Source of the DNA: an uncultured Elusimicrobia bacterium | GTDB taxonomy: Bacteria; Elusimicrobiota; Elusimicrobia; Elusimicrobiales; Elusimicrobiaceae | Length of the DNA: 7,143 bases | Reading direction: 5' to 3' | Assembly (NCBI GenBank): GCA_947164805.1 | Contig: CAMUXX010000043.1 | Location: forward strand, 1-7,143 | Part shown: positions 1 to 6,007 of the stretch, piece after piece | Layout of the letters: each line of letters begins with the position of its first letter | Position numbering within the stretch: position 1 is the first letter of the stretch | Translations under genes and position numbers: made by a program | Notes under the pieces: generated by a model | Seen by the model: only the letters and a program-made list of their open reading frames with translations | Database searches by the model: none | What the model was told of the DNA's origin: nothing

Positions 1-581
1 ACAGTATCTTTAAGCATGGTTACATAAGCCATCATTACACCGCCGGCGACTGTTGCCATACCGCCTGTCATAACACACATTAATTCTGACTTGGTCATTT
101 TTTCAACATAAGGTTTGATGAGTAAAGGGGCCTCAGTTTGACCTACAAAGATGTTTGCAGCAGCACTTAAACTTTCAGCACCGGATAATTTGCATGTTTT
201 GCCGATAATTACGGCAAAAGCATAAACTACCCATTGCATAATACCGAGATAATAAAGCAAAGAAATTAAAGCGGAGAAGAAAATAATTGTAGGTAAAACC
301 TGGAAAGCAAAAATATAACCGACGCTATCTGATTTAGCTAAATTACCAAACACCATTTCAGCACCTGCTTGTTGGAAGGCTAATACTTTCAAAACGACAT
401 CATTAAGCCAATCAAAAACTGCAATACCGACGCTGGTTTTTAAAATCAACACGGCAAAAATTACTTGCAAGCCAAAAGCCCAAGCAATGGTTTTCCAATT
501 AACAGCCTTTCTGTTTGTGCTGAAAGCATAAGCAATGGCAGTGAAGACAAAAAGACCAAAAACTGCTGCTACATTTTCCAT
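1..581 (-). CDS. nupC: CNT-family (NupC-type) nucleoside transporter, N-terminal half; 3' end off the window
   Basis: I translated this gene directly from the start codon at 581. It stays open for 193 codons to the window edge, so about half of a usual 400-residue concentrative nucleoside transporter is present. The family imports nucleosides across the inner membrane with H+ or Na+. Visible hydrophobic segments lie at about residues 2-20, 32-48, 90-110 and 115-127. The diagnostic stretch at residues 134-158 contains GAESLSAAANIFVGQTEAP; in this family the GQTE residues contact the nucleobase. It is followed by MTKSEL and MTGGMATVAGGV (about 162-182), also typical of the family. The start is supported by AAGGAG five bases upstream. 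A sigma70-like promoter precedes the gene, so it is probably transcribed separately from the tatD cluster. Family assignment is secure. Substrate preference and coupling ion cannot be read here, and the symbol is by family only. Confidence 0.93.
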   Translation of the reverse strand, partial: MENVAAVFGLFVFTAIAYAFSTNRKAVNWKTIAWAFGLQVIFAVLILKTSVGIAVFDWLNDVVLKVLAFQQAGAEMVFGNLAKSDSVGYIFAFQVLPTIIFFSALISLLYYLGIMQWVVYAFAVIIGKTCKLSGAESLSAAANIFVGQTEAPLLIKPYVEKMTKSELMCVMTGGMATVAGGVMMAYVTMLKDT

Positions 582-586
582 AATAT

Positions 587-592
587 CTCCTT
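587..592 (-). promoter_or_regulatory. Shine-Dalgarno site of the nucleoside transporter gene
   Basis: AAGGAG lies on the minus strand five bases upstream of the ATG at 581. It is the strongest and best-spaced ribosome binding site in the window and fixes the start of the transporter gene. Confidence 0.85.
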
Positions 593-608
593 TGATTAGT
601 ATAATTTC

Positions 609-637
609 ATTTTACAAATAAAAAACATTTTTGGCAA
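609..637 (-). promoter_or_regulatory. Predicted sigma70-type promoter for the nucleoside transporter
   Basis: On the minus strand a -35 box TTGCCA (632-637) is separated by exactly 17 bases (615-631) from a -10 box TAAAAT (609-614). Each box matches the consensus at five of six positions. Transcription would begin near 602 and leave a leader of about 20 bases containing the AAGGAG site. The promoter lies just outside the palindromic element, whose end at 647 is about 10 bases beyond the -35 box. In AT-rich DNA such matches also occur by chance, but position, spacing and the good ribosome binding site agree. Confidence 0.6.
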
Positions 638-646
638 ATTTTAATA

Positions 647-943
647 GGAAGTCTGCAATTAAAGTTCTTTGCTAGCGTTTTCTTTTGGGCTAATTTAAAT
701 TTTTCTTTGACGACGTAAGGGCGTAAAACCATAGCGCGCGAGAGTATCCGCGCATCGCAGCATAAAATAAAACCAAACCGTACGCGCATACCCAGCAATT
801 ATTTTTGAGGAAATTTTGATTTTCTCTGCGACGACGAGTACCAAGAAGAACGGGAGCGAAGCGACTCTCGGTACTCTAGAAGCAGAAAAATCAAAATTTA
901 CCAAAAAGAATTAGCCGGCACACAATGTAAACTGCAGATTTCC
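647..943. mobile_element. MITE-like palindromic element with inverted terminal repeats and flanking TA
   Basis: The left end reads GGAAGTCTGCAATT (647-660). The reverse complement of the right end (930-943) reads GGAAATCTGCAGTT, identical at 12 of 14 positions. Weaker similarity between the two arms continues inwards to about 705 on the left and 885 on the right, including TTTCTTTTGG-like and AAATTTT/ATTTTTCT-like blocks. The dinucleotide TA stands immediately outside both ends (645-646 and 944-945), as expected for insertion into a TA target by the IS630/Tc1/mariner type of transposase. No transposase or long reading frame is inside, so it would be non-autonomous. The GC-rich patches inside contrast with the AT-rich surroundings. 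It fills the whole space between tatD and the transporter promoter. The terminal repeats and TA are seen directly; the mobile nature is inferred from one copy. It could instead be a larger REP-like palindromic repeat. Confidence 0.6.
792..918. repeat. Nested long hairpin inside the palindromic element
   Basis: The arms at 811-829 and 882-899 are nearly perfect inverted repeats: AAATTTTGATTTTCTCTGC against AAATTTTGATTTTTCTGC after reverse complementing, a one-base indel. Imperfect pairing extends outwards to CCAGC at 792-796 and GCCGG at 914-918. Further inside, GAGTACC (836-842) pairs with GGTACTC (870-876), then GGGAG (852-856) with CTCTC (865-869, one G-U pair), leaving an eight-base loop. 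The RNA from either strand could fold into one long interrupted stem. No uridine run follows the tip, so it is not a classical intrinsic terminator. As it lies directly downstream of tatD, it could still stabilise the 3' end of the operon mRNA. Confidence 0.75.
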
Positions 944-1737
944 TATATATTATAGAACGCCTTGGCATTTTGGGTGGTTACATCGGCAACTTCATTAATA
1001 TTTTTGCCTAAAATATCTGCCAGAGTTTGTGCTATTTCCGGTATATTCACAGGGGAATTGCGCTGCCCGCGCTTGCTTTGCGGCGGCAGATAAGGGCAAT
1101 CCGTTTCAAGCATTAAATATTTTAAACCGACTTGTTTTATAATTTGCCTTATATCATCATTTTTCTTATAACCGATTATTCCGTTTATGCCCAAATAAAA
1201 CCCCATGTCAAGCGCGCGATAAGCATCTTCTTTGCGACCGCTGAAGCAATGCAAAATACCGCCGCTTAAATTATACTTTTTAAGGGCAAAAAACATATCT
1301 TCATAAGCGGAATAATCTTGTTTATCCTTACCTTGCCTACAATGTAAAATAATAGGTTTTTTTATCGTTTGTGCAAGTTCAAGCTGCCTTTCAAAAACTT
1401 CTTGTTGCAGAGCGCGTGGCGAAGAATCTTCATAAAAATAATCAAGCCCGATTTCACCTACAGCTTTAAAATTATCATACGAAAGAAATTTTGTTAAATT
1501 TTCAAAACTTTCGTCTGTTAACTGTTTGGCATTTATCGGATGAATTGAAGCAGCAGCATAAATTTGCCCTTTATATTTCTGGCATAAATCAAATGCTTGT
1601 TGCCACTCCGGTACTTCACAGGCAATTTCCACCATTTGTTTAACACCTGCTTCAAAACAACAATTTATGACTTGCTCCCTATCCTCATTAAAGGCATCAT
1701 CATTTAAATGTGCATGTGAATCTATAAAAGTAATCAT
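943..1737 (-). CDS. tatD: TatD family metal-dependent deoxyribonuclease
   Basis: This 264-residue protein has the usual TatD length and TIM-barrel motif order. TatD enzymes are cytoplasmic, metal-dependent 3'-5' exonucleases/DNases linked to DNA repair and turnover. The likely metal ligands are all present: H8 and H10 in FIDSHAHL, E95 in GEIGLDY, H132 in ILHCR, H163 in LHCFSG, and D213 in LETDCPYLPP. The C-terminal RNSPVNIP segment is also characteristic. The start at 1737 fits the family N-terminus. The nearest AAGGAG (1754-1759) is 16 bases away, longer than ideal, and a five-codon reading frame overlaps the start. The gene is last in the cluster, 37 bases after the TPR protein gene. Its TAG stop (943-945) spans the edge of the palindromic element, so the last base of the stop comes from the element. 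Which paralogue of the TatD family this is (TatD, YcfH or YjjV type) cannot be decided from the sequence alone. Confidence 0.93.
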   Translation of the reverse strand: MITFIDSHAHLNDDAFNEDREQVINCCFEAGVKQMVEIACEVPEWQQAFDLCQKYKGQIYAAASIHPINAKQLTDESFENLTKFLSYDNFKAVGEIGLDYFYEDSSPRALQQEVFERQLELAQTIKKPIILHCRQGKDKQDYSAYEDMFFALKKYNLSGGILHCFSGRKEDAYRALDMGFYLGINGIIGYKKNDDIRQIIKQVGLKYLMLETDCPYLPPQSKRGQRNSPVNIPEIAQTLADILGKNINEVADVTTQNAKAFYNI

Positions 1738-1774
1738 CGCAAACTTTCCATTTCTCCTTTTTCATTACATAAAG

Positions 1775-3040
1775 TTAGGGGCCCCCTTTGTTTTTCACCA
1801 AAAGTTTCTCTATATCTAGGTTATGCCTTCCATATAATTCCCGATATTCTTCAACAAACATATAGGGGATGCTAAAAGGTATTGTAGTATCTTCTTTACT
1901 GAGTACAAAGTAACGCCTGTCATGGCCTTCCCCGATAATACGACATTTTAGATTTTTGACCAAAGTATCTTCCGAACAATTAGTTCCATCTTCTACATAC
2001 TGGAACTCCAACCTAGAAACTTCCGAATACCCCTGTGCTATATATTGCTTAGCAAGTTCATCCTCTTTTTCTTTAGTTAAAGGGGCCTTTTCCCCTGGTA
2101 ATAAATAAACTTTTTTCCCTTTTAAACTTTTATTATAGACCATAAGTCCCTCATCTGTTAAAAGGCCGTTTTTATCGAAAATAGGGTTACCGTTAAAATC
2201 AGTCAATAAAAATATATCGGAAACGACAATATCCTTTGACCTAAAAAAATCTTTTGCTTCACTTGATAATTTATTAATCAGCAAATTATAACCGCTTAAA
2301 GTTAACATTTTACGAGAATAAAAGGTATTGGGATTTTGTTCAAAAATACTGCCTTCCGGAACAGTAATCCCAAATTTTAGAGATAAATAATCTATGGCAC
2401 TGCCTCTTTCCGCTTTTAATATTTTTTTGAGCATTATAATATCTTCATCATTAAAAGTTTCCGCTTCCGGGGCAATAATATTTCTATATTTTAAGGCTTC
2501 AAGTTTCTCTTTATAATTAAGGGAGTCAGGTTCTAAACGAATTAAATTTTTCCTGGCTACTAAATTAGAAAAATCTACATCCAAAGCTTTTTTGTAATAT
2601 TTTATTGCTAAATCTTTTTTCCCGGTTTTTTCTAAAGCATATCCGTAACCTATCAAGGAATTAATATCTTCAGGTTGATATTTTAATGCTTTCTGATAAT
2701 AATCCATTGCCTTTTGTATCTGTCTTTTGCGCATTGAAATATCACCTAGACTGGAATATACATAAGTGAAATACGGGGAATCCTTTGGCATGATTTTCAG
2801 AACATGATTAAAATATGTTTCCGCTTCATTGTATTTACCAAGAAGTAATTTTATACCACCCATACTAATTTGTACATTAGGGCCTGCTTTTTCTGCTTTT
2901 GAACATTTTTCCAAAGCATGTTCCGCTGCAATATAATCTTTTGAATTAAAAAATTTATGGCTGGCATCTAAGCAAGATTGGGCATTAAGCAGCATGTTTA
3001 TAAAAATCATAAAAAATGTGAAAATTAAAAAATTCTTCAT
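1775..3040 (-). CDS. Secreted TPR-repeat protein with an unrecognised C-terminal domain
   Basis: I place the start at the ATG at 3040, giving 421 residues. A frame-compatible TTG at 3055 is less likely, because GGAGG sits eight bases before the ATG and overlaps that TTG region. Residues 1-20 form a signal peptide: a lysine near the start, a long hydrophobic stretch, and a probable signal peptidase I site after LNA. The next residues, QSC, are a poor lipobox. About four TPR-like helical pairs follow (roughly 21-50, 55-88, 91-124, 126-158), with the typical YYQKAL and YYKKAL pattern. Residues from about 170 to 421 match nothing I recognise. The mature part has cysteine pairs at C23/C46 and about C355/C366, which could form disulfides in an oxidising compartment. 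The gene follows the HpnD-like gene so closely that its ribosome binding site lies at that gene's end. It is probably a periplasmic or envelope scaffold, and its partner is unknown. The protein ends in Gly-Gly-Pro. Confidence 0.82.
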   Translation of the reverse strand: MKNFLIFTFFMIFINMLLNAQSCLDASHKFFNSKDYIAAEHALEKCSKAEKAGPNVQISMGGIKLLLGKYNEAETYFNHVLKIMPKDSPYFTYVYSSLGDISMRKRQIQKAMDYYQKALKYQPEDINSLIGYGYALEKTGKKDLAIKYYKKALDVDFSNLVARKNLIRLEPDSLNYKEKLEALKYRNIIAPEAETFNDEDIIMLKKILKAERGSAIDYLSLKFGITVPEGSIFEQNPNTFYSRKMLTLSGYNLLINKLSSEAKDFFRSKDIVVSDIFLLTDFNGNPIFDKNGLLTDEGLMVYNKSLKGKKVYLLPGEKAPLTKEKEDELAKQYIAQGYSEVSRLEFQYVEDGTNCSEDTLVKNLKCRIIGEGHDRRYFVLSKEDTTIPFSIPYMFVEEYRELYGRHNLDIEKLLVKNKGGP

Positions 3041-3846
3041 TTCGTTTCCCTCCAAGTTTTAAACAAAATCAATATTTTACGTAATTTACTTAACTTTATC
3101 TTTTTTTCACGAGGCAAGCAAGGTTTCCTCTTTAACTCGGATAAAATTGCCTCATAAATTGCCCCCATAGCGCGTGCGGCAAGCAAGGTTTTAAAGTCTT
3201 CTTTCGGCAAAATATGACGGGCCTCATCATATAATTTTTGTGCCTTATCTATTTCAAAGGTAAATAATTTTTGAACATTTTCTGTAAGTTTAAAAGCTAA
3301 CAAATCTTCTTCACAAACATTAAATTTATGTAAGTCTTCCAATGGCAAATATATGCGGTTTATTTTTGCATCTTCGTAAATATCCCTCAAAATATTTGTA
3401 AGTTGTACAGCATAGCCTAAAGTTTCCGCATATTTTCTTGAAGCAGGATTTTTATAACCGAAAATTTCAATACACATAAGCCCAACTACACTTGCTACGC
3501 GATACATATACCAATTTAATTGTGCCTGGTTTTTATAGCGAACAGGGGTATGGAGATCCCTTTCAACACCTTCAATTAAAAGAAACGGGTATTTTTTAGG
3601 CATTGAAAATTTTTGGACAACCGTTTGTAAATCCTTGCCAAGTTCCGTTTTAGGGTTTCCGCCATAAACTCGTTCCAGTTCCAAAATTAAATCGGCAAGT
3701 TGCGCTGGTGCAGTTTTTGGGGTATCATCAACGATATCATCAGCCAAACGGCAAAACGCATAAATGATACCCAAGGCATCTTTTTGTTCCTTACTTAAAA
3801 AGAAAAACGCCGCACCGAAATTTGATTTTTTATAATTATTTTGCAT
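3037..3846 (-). CDS. Squalene/phytoene synthase family protein, HpnD-like (presqualene diphosphate synthase type)
   Basis: This 269-residue protein belongs to the trans-isoprenyl diphosphate head-to-head condensing family. The first aspartate-rich motif is at residues 36-41 (YAFCRLADDIVDD) and the second at 148-160 (QLTNILRDIYEDA). Both bind Mg2+ and diphosphate. Between them are RYKNQAQLNWYMYRVASVVG-like features and MCIEIFGY (about 103-131), and after them RIYLPLEDL. These are closest in my recollection to HpnD, which joins two farnesyl diphosphates to presqualene diphosphate, the first step towards squalene or hopanoids. No HpnC, HpnE or squalene-hopene cyclase is in the window, so the end product is open, and a phytoene synthase role is possible. 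It should act at the cytoplasmic membrane. The ATG at 3846 lies 11 bases inside the end of tlyA, which suggests translational coupling. The gene ends four bases inside the next gene. Family is certain; the exact reaction is inferred. Confidence 0.88.
   Translation of the reverse strand: MQNNYKKSNFGAAFFFLSKEQKDALGIIYAFCRLADDIVDDTPKTAPAQLADLILELERVYGGNPKTELGKDLQTVVQKFSMPKKYPFLLIEGVERDLHTPVRYKNQAQLNWYMYRVASVVGLMCIEIFGYKNPASRKYAETLGYAVQLTNILRDIYEDAKINRIYLPLEDLHKFNVCEEDLLAFKLTENVQKLFTFEIDKAQKLYDEARHILPKEDFKTLLAARAMGAIYEAILSELKRKPCLPREKKIKLSKLRKILILFKTWRETK
3049..3053 (-). promoter_or_regulatory. Shine-Dalgarno site deciding the TPR protein start
   Basis: GGAGG on the minus strand lies eight bases before the ATG at 3040. 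It supports that ATG rather than the upstream in-frame TTG at 3055, and places the signal peptide right at the N-terminus. Confidence 0.75.
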
Positions 3847-4591
3847 TTACTTTAACCGTCCATAAAAATTCAATATTACCATGCATACCAACGGTTTTAG
3901 ATTGCACTAAACCGATATTTTTTGCATTATATTTACCGGCAACAGTTTCAAAAAAATCTTGCACTTTTTTAATTGCTTTTTGTCGGTTTTCCTCCGTTTG
4001 CACTATACCGTGAGGCACTTCTTTTGGGCTAAGTTCAAATTGCGGTTTAATTAAAAATATCACCGTAGAATTTGTAGCCATACACTTAAAAAGAGGTTCC
4101 ATAATTTTTGTTAAAGAAATAAAGGAAACATCAACCGCCGCTATATCAAATTTACACGGAAACATTTCCGCAATCATAAATCTGGCATTAGTATTGGGAC
4201 AAAAAATATAATTTTTAAAAGCCAAAACCTCACTCGCAAGTTGCCCTTTACCGACATCCACACCAAAAACCTGTTTTGCGCCCTCAAGCAAAAAACAATG
4301 GGAAAACCCGCCTGTTGCCACACCTATATCAATACAAATTTTGTTCTTTACATCAATATTAAAACCCGTTAAAGCCTGTTTTAATTTTAAGCCGCCACGC
4401 GACACATAGGGACAAGGATTTTGTTTTAAAGTTATGATATCTTCCTCTTTTACAGTTCTATCCGCCCTTGTATCAACATTGCCGTTAACAAGCACAACAC
4501 CAGCCATAATCAAAGCCTGCGCTTTATTTCGGCTTTGTGCAAGGCCTAGTATTACCAAAGCATTATCAAGGCGTGTTTTATTTTGTTTCAT
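3836..4591 (-). CDS. tlyA: TlyA family rRNA (cytidine-2'-O)-methyltransferase
   Basis: I choose the ATG at 4591, giving 251 residues. The longer reading from a TTG at 4618 adds only nine residues with no family match. The N-terminal S4 RNA-binding domain (about 5-60) begins TRLDNALVILGLAQSR and includes AGVVLVNG. The linker YVSRGGLKL (62-70) leads into an FtsJ/RrmJ-like methyltransferase fold, with a SAM-binding glycine loop (DIGVATGGF, 88-96), FGVDVGKGQL, VDVSFISLTKI and FLIKPQFE. TlyA methylates the 2'-O of cytidines in 16S and/or 23S rRNA, affecting ribosome subunit joining and capreomycin susceptibility in mycobacteria; some annotations call it hemolysin A. The common glycine-loop sequence is DIGASTGGF, so this copy has a conservative variation (VA for AS). 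The start overlaps the end of xseB by 14 bases with no clear ribosome binding site, pointing to translational coupling. Whether it modifies one or both rRNAs is not evident. Confidence 0.93.
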   Translation of the reverse strand: MKQNKTRLDNALVILGLAQSRNKAQALIMAGVVLVNGNVDTRADRTVKEEDIITLKQNPCPYVSRGGLKLKQALTGFNIDVKNKICIDIGVATGGFSHCFLLEGAKQVFGVDVGKGQLASEVLAFKNYIFCPNTNARFMIAEMFPCKFDIAAVDVSFISLTKIMEPLFKCMATNSTVIFLIKPQFELSPKEVPHGIVQTEENRQKAIKKVQDFFETVAGKYNAKNIGLVQSKTVGMHGNIEFLWTVKVNAK

Positions 4592-4820
4592 CTGTTTTAT
4601 TTTCGTCAAAAGGTTCAAGTACTAAATTGCCTGCTTTATTTTTTAGTTCTTCTACTTTGAATTTAACTTCTTTTAATTTACCGGAAAGTTCTTGCGTTAA
4701 CATGGATCCTTCCTCAAAAAGTTTTGCTGCTTCATCTAAATTTAAAGCAGGGCTTTCTAAGGAAGAGACTATTTCTTCTAAACGGTTTAATTTTTCTTCA
4801 AAAGATTTTTCTTTCTTCAT
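4578..4820 (-). CDS. xseB: Exodeoxyribonuclease VII small subunit
   Basis: This 80-residue, charged, wholly helical protein matches XseB in length and pattern: SFEEKLNRLEEIVSSLE near the N-terminus, then LNLDEAAKLFEEGSML, then a heptad-like helix up to about residue 63 and an acidic tail. XseB binds the large subunit XseA in several copies to make exonuclease VII, which degrades single-stranded DNA from both ends in mismatch and other repair. Its ATG overlaps the xseA stop as ATGA, and GAGG (4831-4834) ten bases upstream lies inside xseA. Its last codons overlap the start of tlyA. The arrangement favours matched synthesis of both subunits. Confidence 0.94.
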   Translation of the reverse strand: MKKEKSFEEKLNRLEEIVSSLESPALNLDEAAKLFEEGSMLTQELSGKLKEVKFKVEELKNKAGNLVLEPFDENKTDETK

Positions 4821-6007
4821 ACTGTTTTTACCTCAAAAGTTGAAAGTTCTGTTTGCACTTTTAAATGTTCGCCGAGGGTAGATTCTTTAACAATTTGACC
4901 ATCGCTAACACGCCTAACTATTGCATAACCGCGCTTTAAAACACCTTGCGGGCTTAAATTAAAAAGTGCATTTTTTAAAAGTTCCAAATTATGTTCTTTT
5001 CTATTAATAAAATTACTAAAATTATTAAATAATTTATCACTTAAATCATCAATTTCTTGTTCTTTTAAGTGAAAAATTACAGACGGCTCTTTAAATATTT
5101 TGTTTTTAATAACTGCCTGTAAACGCGTTTGCAAATTAGTATATTTTGCATCTAAAGAAACTGCCAAAAGCCTTTTTAAATTGTTTAAATGCTTGAGCAT
5201 ATCTTGCGCATTTTGCACAACAAGTTCAGCCGCAGCGGAAGGTGTTGGCGCACGCAAACTGGCAGCAAAATCAGTTAAAGTAAAATCAACTTCATGCCCC
5301 ACACAGGAAATTACCGGTATTTTACTTTTTACAACTGCACGGACAACTTCTTCCTCATTAAAACACCAAAGATCTTCTATACTTCCGCCACCGCGACCAA
5401 GCAAAATTACGTCAGGTTTTGGGTTAATTTTATTTAAATCTTTTAATGCATGCACAATATTTTCTTTTGCGCCGTCACCTTGTACTAAAGACGGTGCCAA
5501 AATAACCTGCACATGTTTTGCGCGGCGGCTTAAAACCGATAAAATATCCCTTATTGCCGCACCTGTCGGTGAAGTTATAACACCTATAACCGATGGAAAT
5601 TTCGGTAGAGGCAATTTATTTTCCCTGTCAAATAATCCTTCTTCAGTTAATTTGGCTTTTAAGGCTTCAAACTTAGCATATAAATCACCGATAGTTTTTA
5701 CTTCCACAGAACGTACAATTATTTGATAGCGCCCGGATTTTATGTAGCAGGAAATATCACCGCGAACACAAACTTTATCACCTTCTTTTAATTTAATTCC
5801 GCGTGCATTACCTCTGAATAAAACCGCACTTATTAAGGCATCTTCGTCTTTTAAATCAAAATAAATATGGCCGCTTGCCGCAGTTTTTAAATTAGATATT
5901 TCCCCCTCTATACGAACATTGGCAAGCACGCCTTCCAGCATTTCTTTAATTATGCCGGAAATTTCACAAACCGTAAATATTTTATTTTCATCAAAAATAA
6001 TGCTCAT
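4817..6007 (-). CDS. xseA: Exodeoxyribonuclease VII large subunit
   Basis: The catalytic subunit of exonuclease VII, 396 residues, is somewhat shorter than the roughly 450 of E. coli XseA, mainly in the helical C-terminal half. An N-terminal OB-fold (about 10-102) carries the characteristic NLKTAASGHIYFDLKD and lies before the catalytic domain. The catalytic region shows VIGVITSPTGAAIRDIL (140-156), PSLVQGDGA (172-180), GRGGGSIEDLWCFNEE (204-219) and the strongly conserved CVGHEVDFTLTDFAASLRAP (235-254), followed by TPSAAAE to residue 261. These contain the expected catalytic acidic and histidine residues. A long helical, coiled-coil-prone segment follows (about 265-350), then the short conserved LKRGYAIVRR end motif. 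It degrades single-stranded DNA in both directions in the cytoplasm together with XseB. The ATG overlaps the rarA stop as ATGA and the gene ends with the same overlap on xseB. No strong ribosome binding site is visible, so coupling to rarA is likely. Confidence 0.96.
   Translation of the reverse strand: MSIIFDENKIFTVCEISGIIKEMLEGVLANVRIEGEISNLKTAASGHIYFDLKDEDALISAVLFRGNARGIKLKEGDKVCVRGDISCYIKSGRYQIIVRSVEVKTIGDLYAKFEALKAKLTEEGLFDRENKLPLPKFPSVIGVITSPTGAAIRDILSVLSRRAKHVQVILAPSLVQGDGAKENIVHALKDLNKINPKPDVILLGRGGGSIEDLWCFNEEEVVRAVVKSKIPVISCVGHEVDFTLTDFAASLRAPTPSAAAELVVQNAQDMLKHLNNLKRLLAVSLDAKYTNLQTRLQAVIKNKIFKEPSVIFHLKEQEIDDLSDKLFNNFSNFINRKEHNLELLKNALFNLSPQGVLKRGYAIVRRVSDGQIVKESTLGEHLKVQTELSTFEVKTV

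Noticed and set aside
811..899. Hairpin considered as a Rho-independent terminator for the tatD cluster
   Set aside because: The stem is long and interrupted, and no uridine tract directly follows it on either strand. A role as terminator is not supported by sequence alone.
607..904. Two overlapping minus-strand open frames of 63 and 69 codons (607-798 and 695-904)
   Set aside because: They lie almost wholly within the palindromic element, overlap each other in different frames, lack ribosome binding sites and have low-complexity basic composition. They are best explained by the repeat sequence. If the element is widespread, such frames may be wrongly annotated as small proteins elsewhere.
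1774..1790. GGGGCCCC palindrome at the end of the TPR gene, considered as a terminator
   Set aside because: The palindrome has no loop and no following uridine run, and tatD follows after 37 bases. It is an ordinary Gly-Gly-Pro coding end with its stop codon. A C-terminal proline can slow termination, but nothing here shows that it matters.
3113..3191. Identical 14-base direct repeat GGCAAGCAAGGTTT at 3113-3126 and 3178-3191
   Set aside because: Both copies are inside the hpnD-like gene and encode different residues in different frames. One such match in 7 kb is near what chance allows, and no further copies or flanking structure were seen.
5100..5726. A 208-codon plus-strand open frame opposite xseA
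   Set aside because: It is exactly antisense to conserved catalytic motifs of XseA, has no recognisable protein features, and stop-free antisense frames are common opposite such genes.
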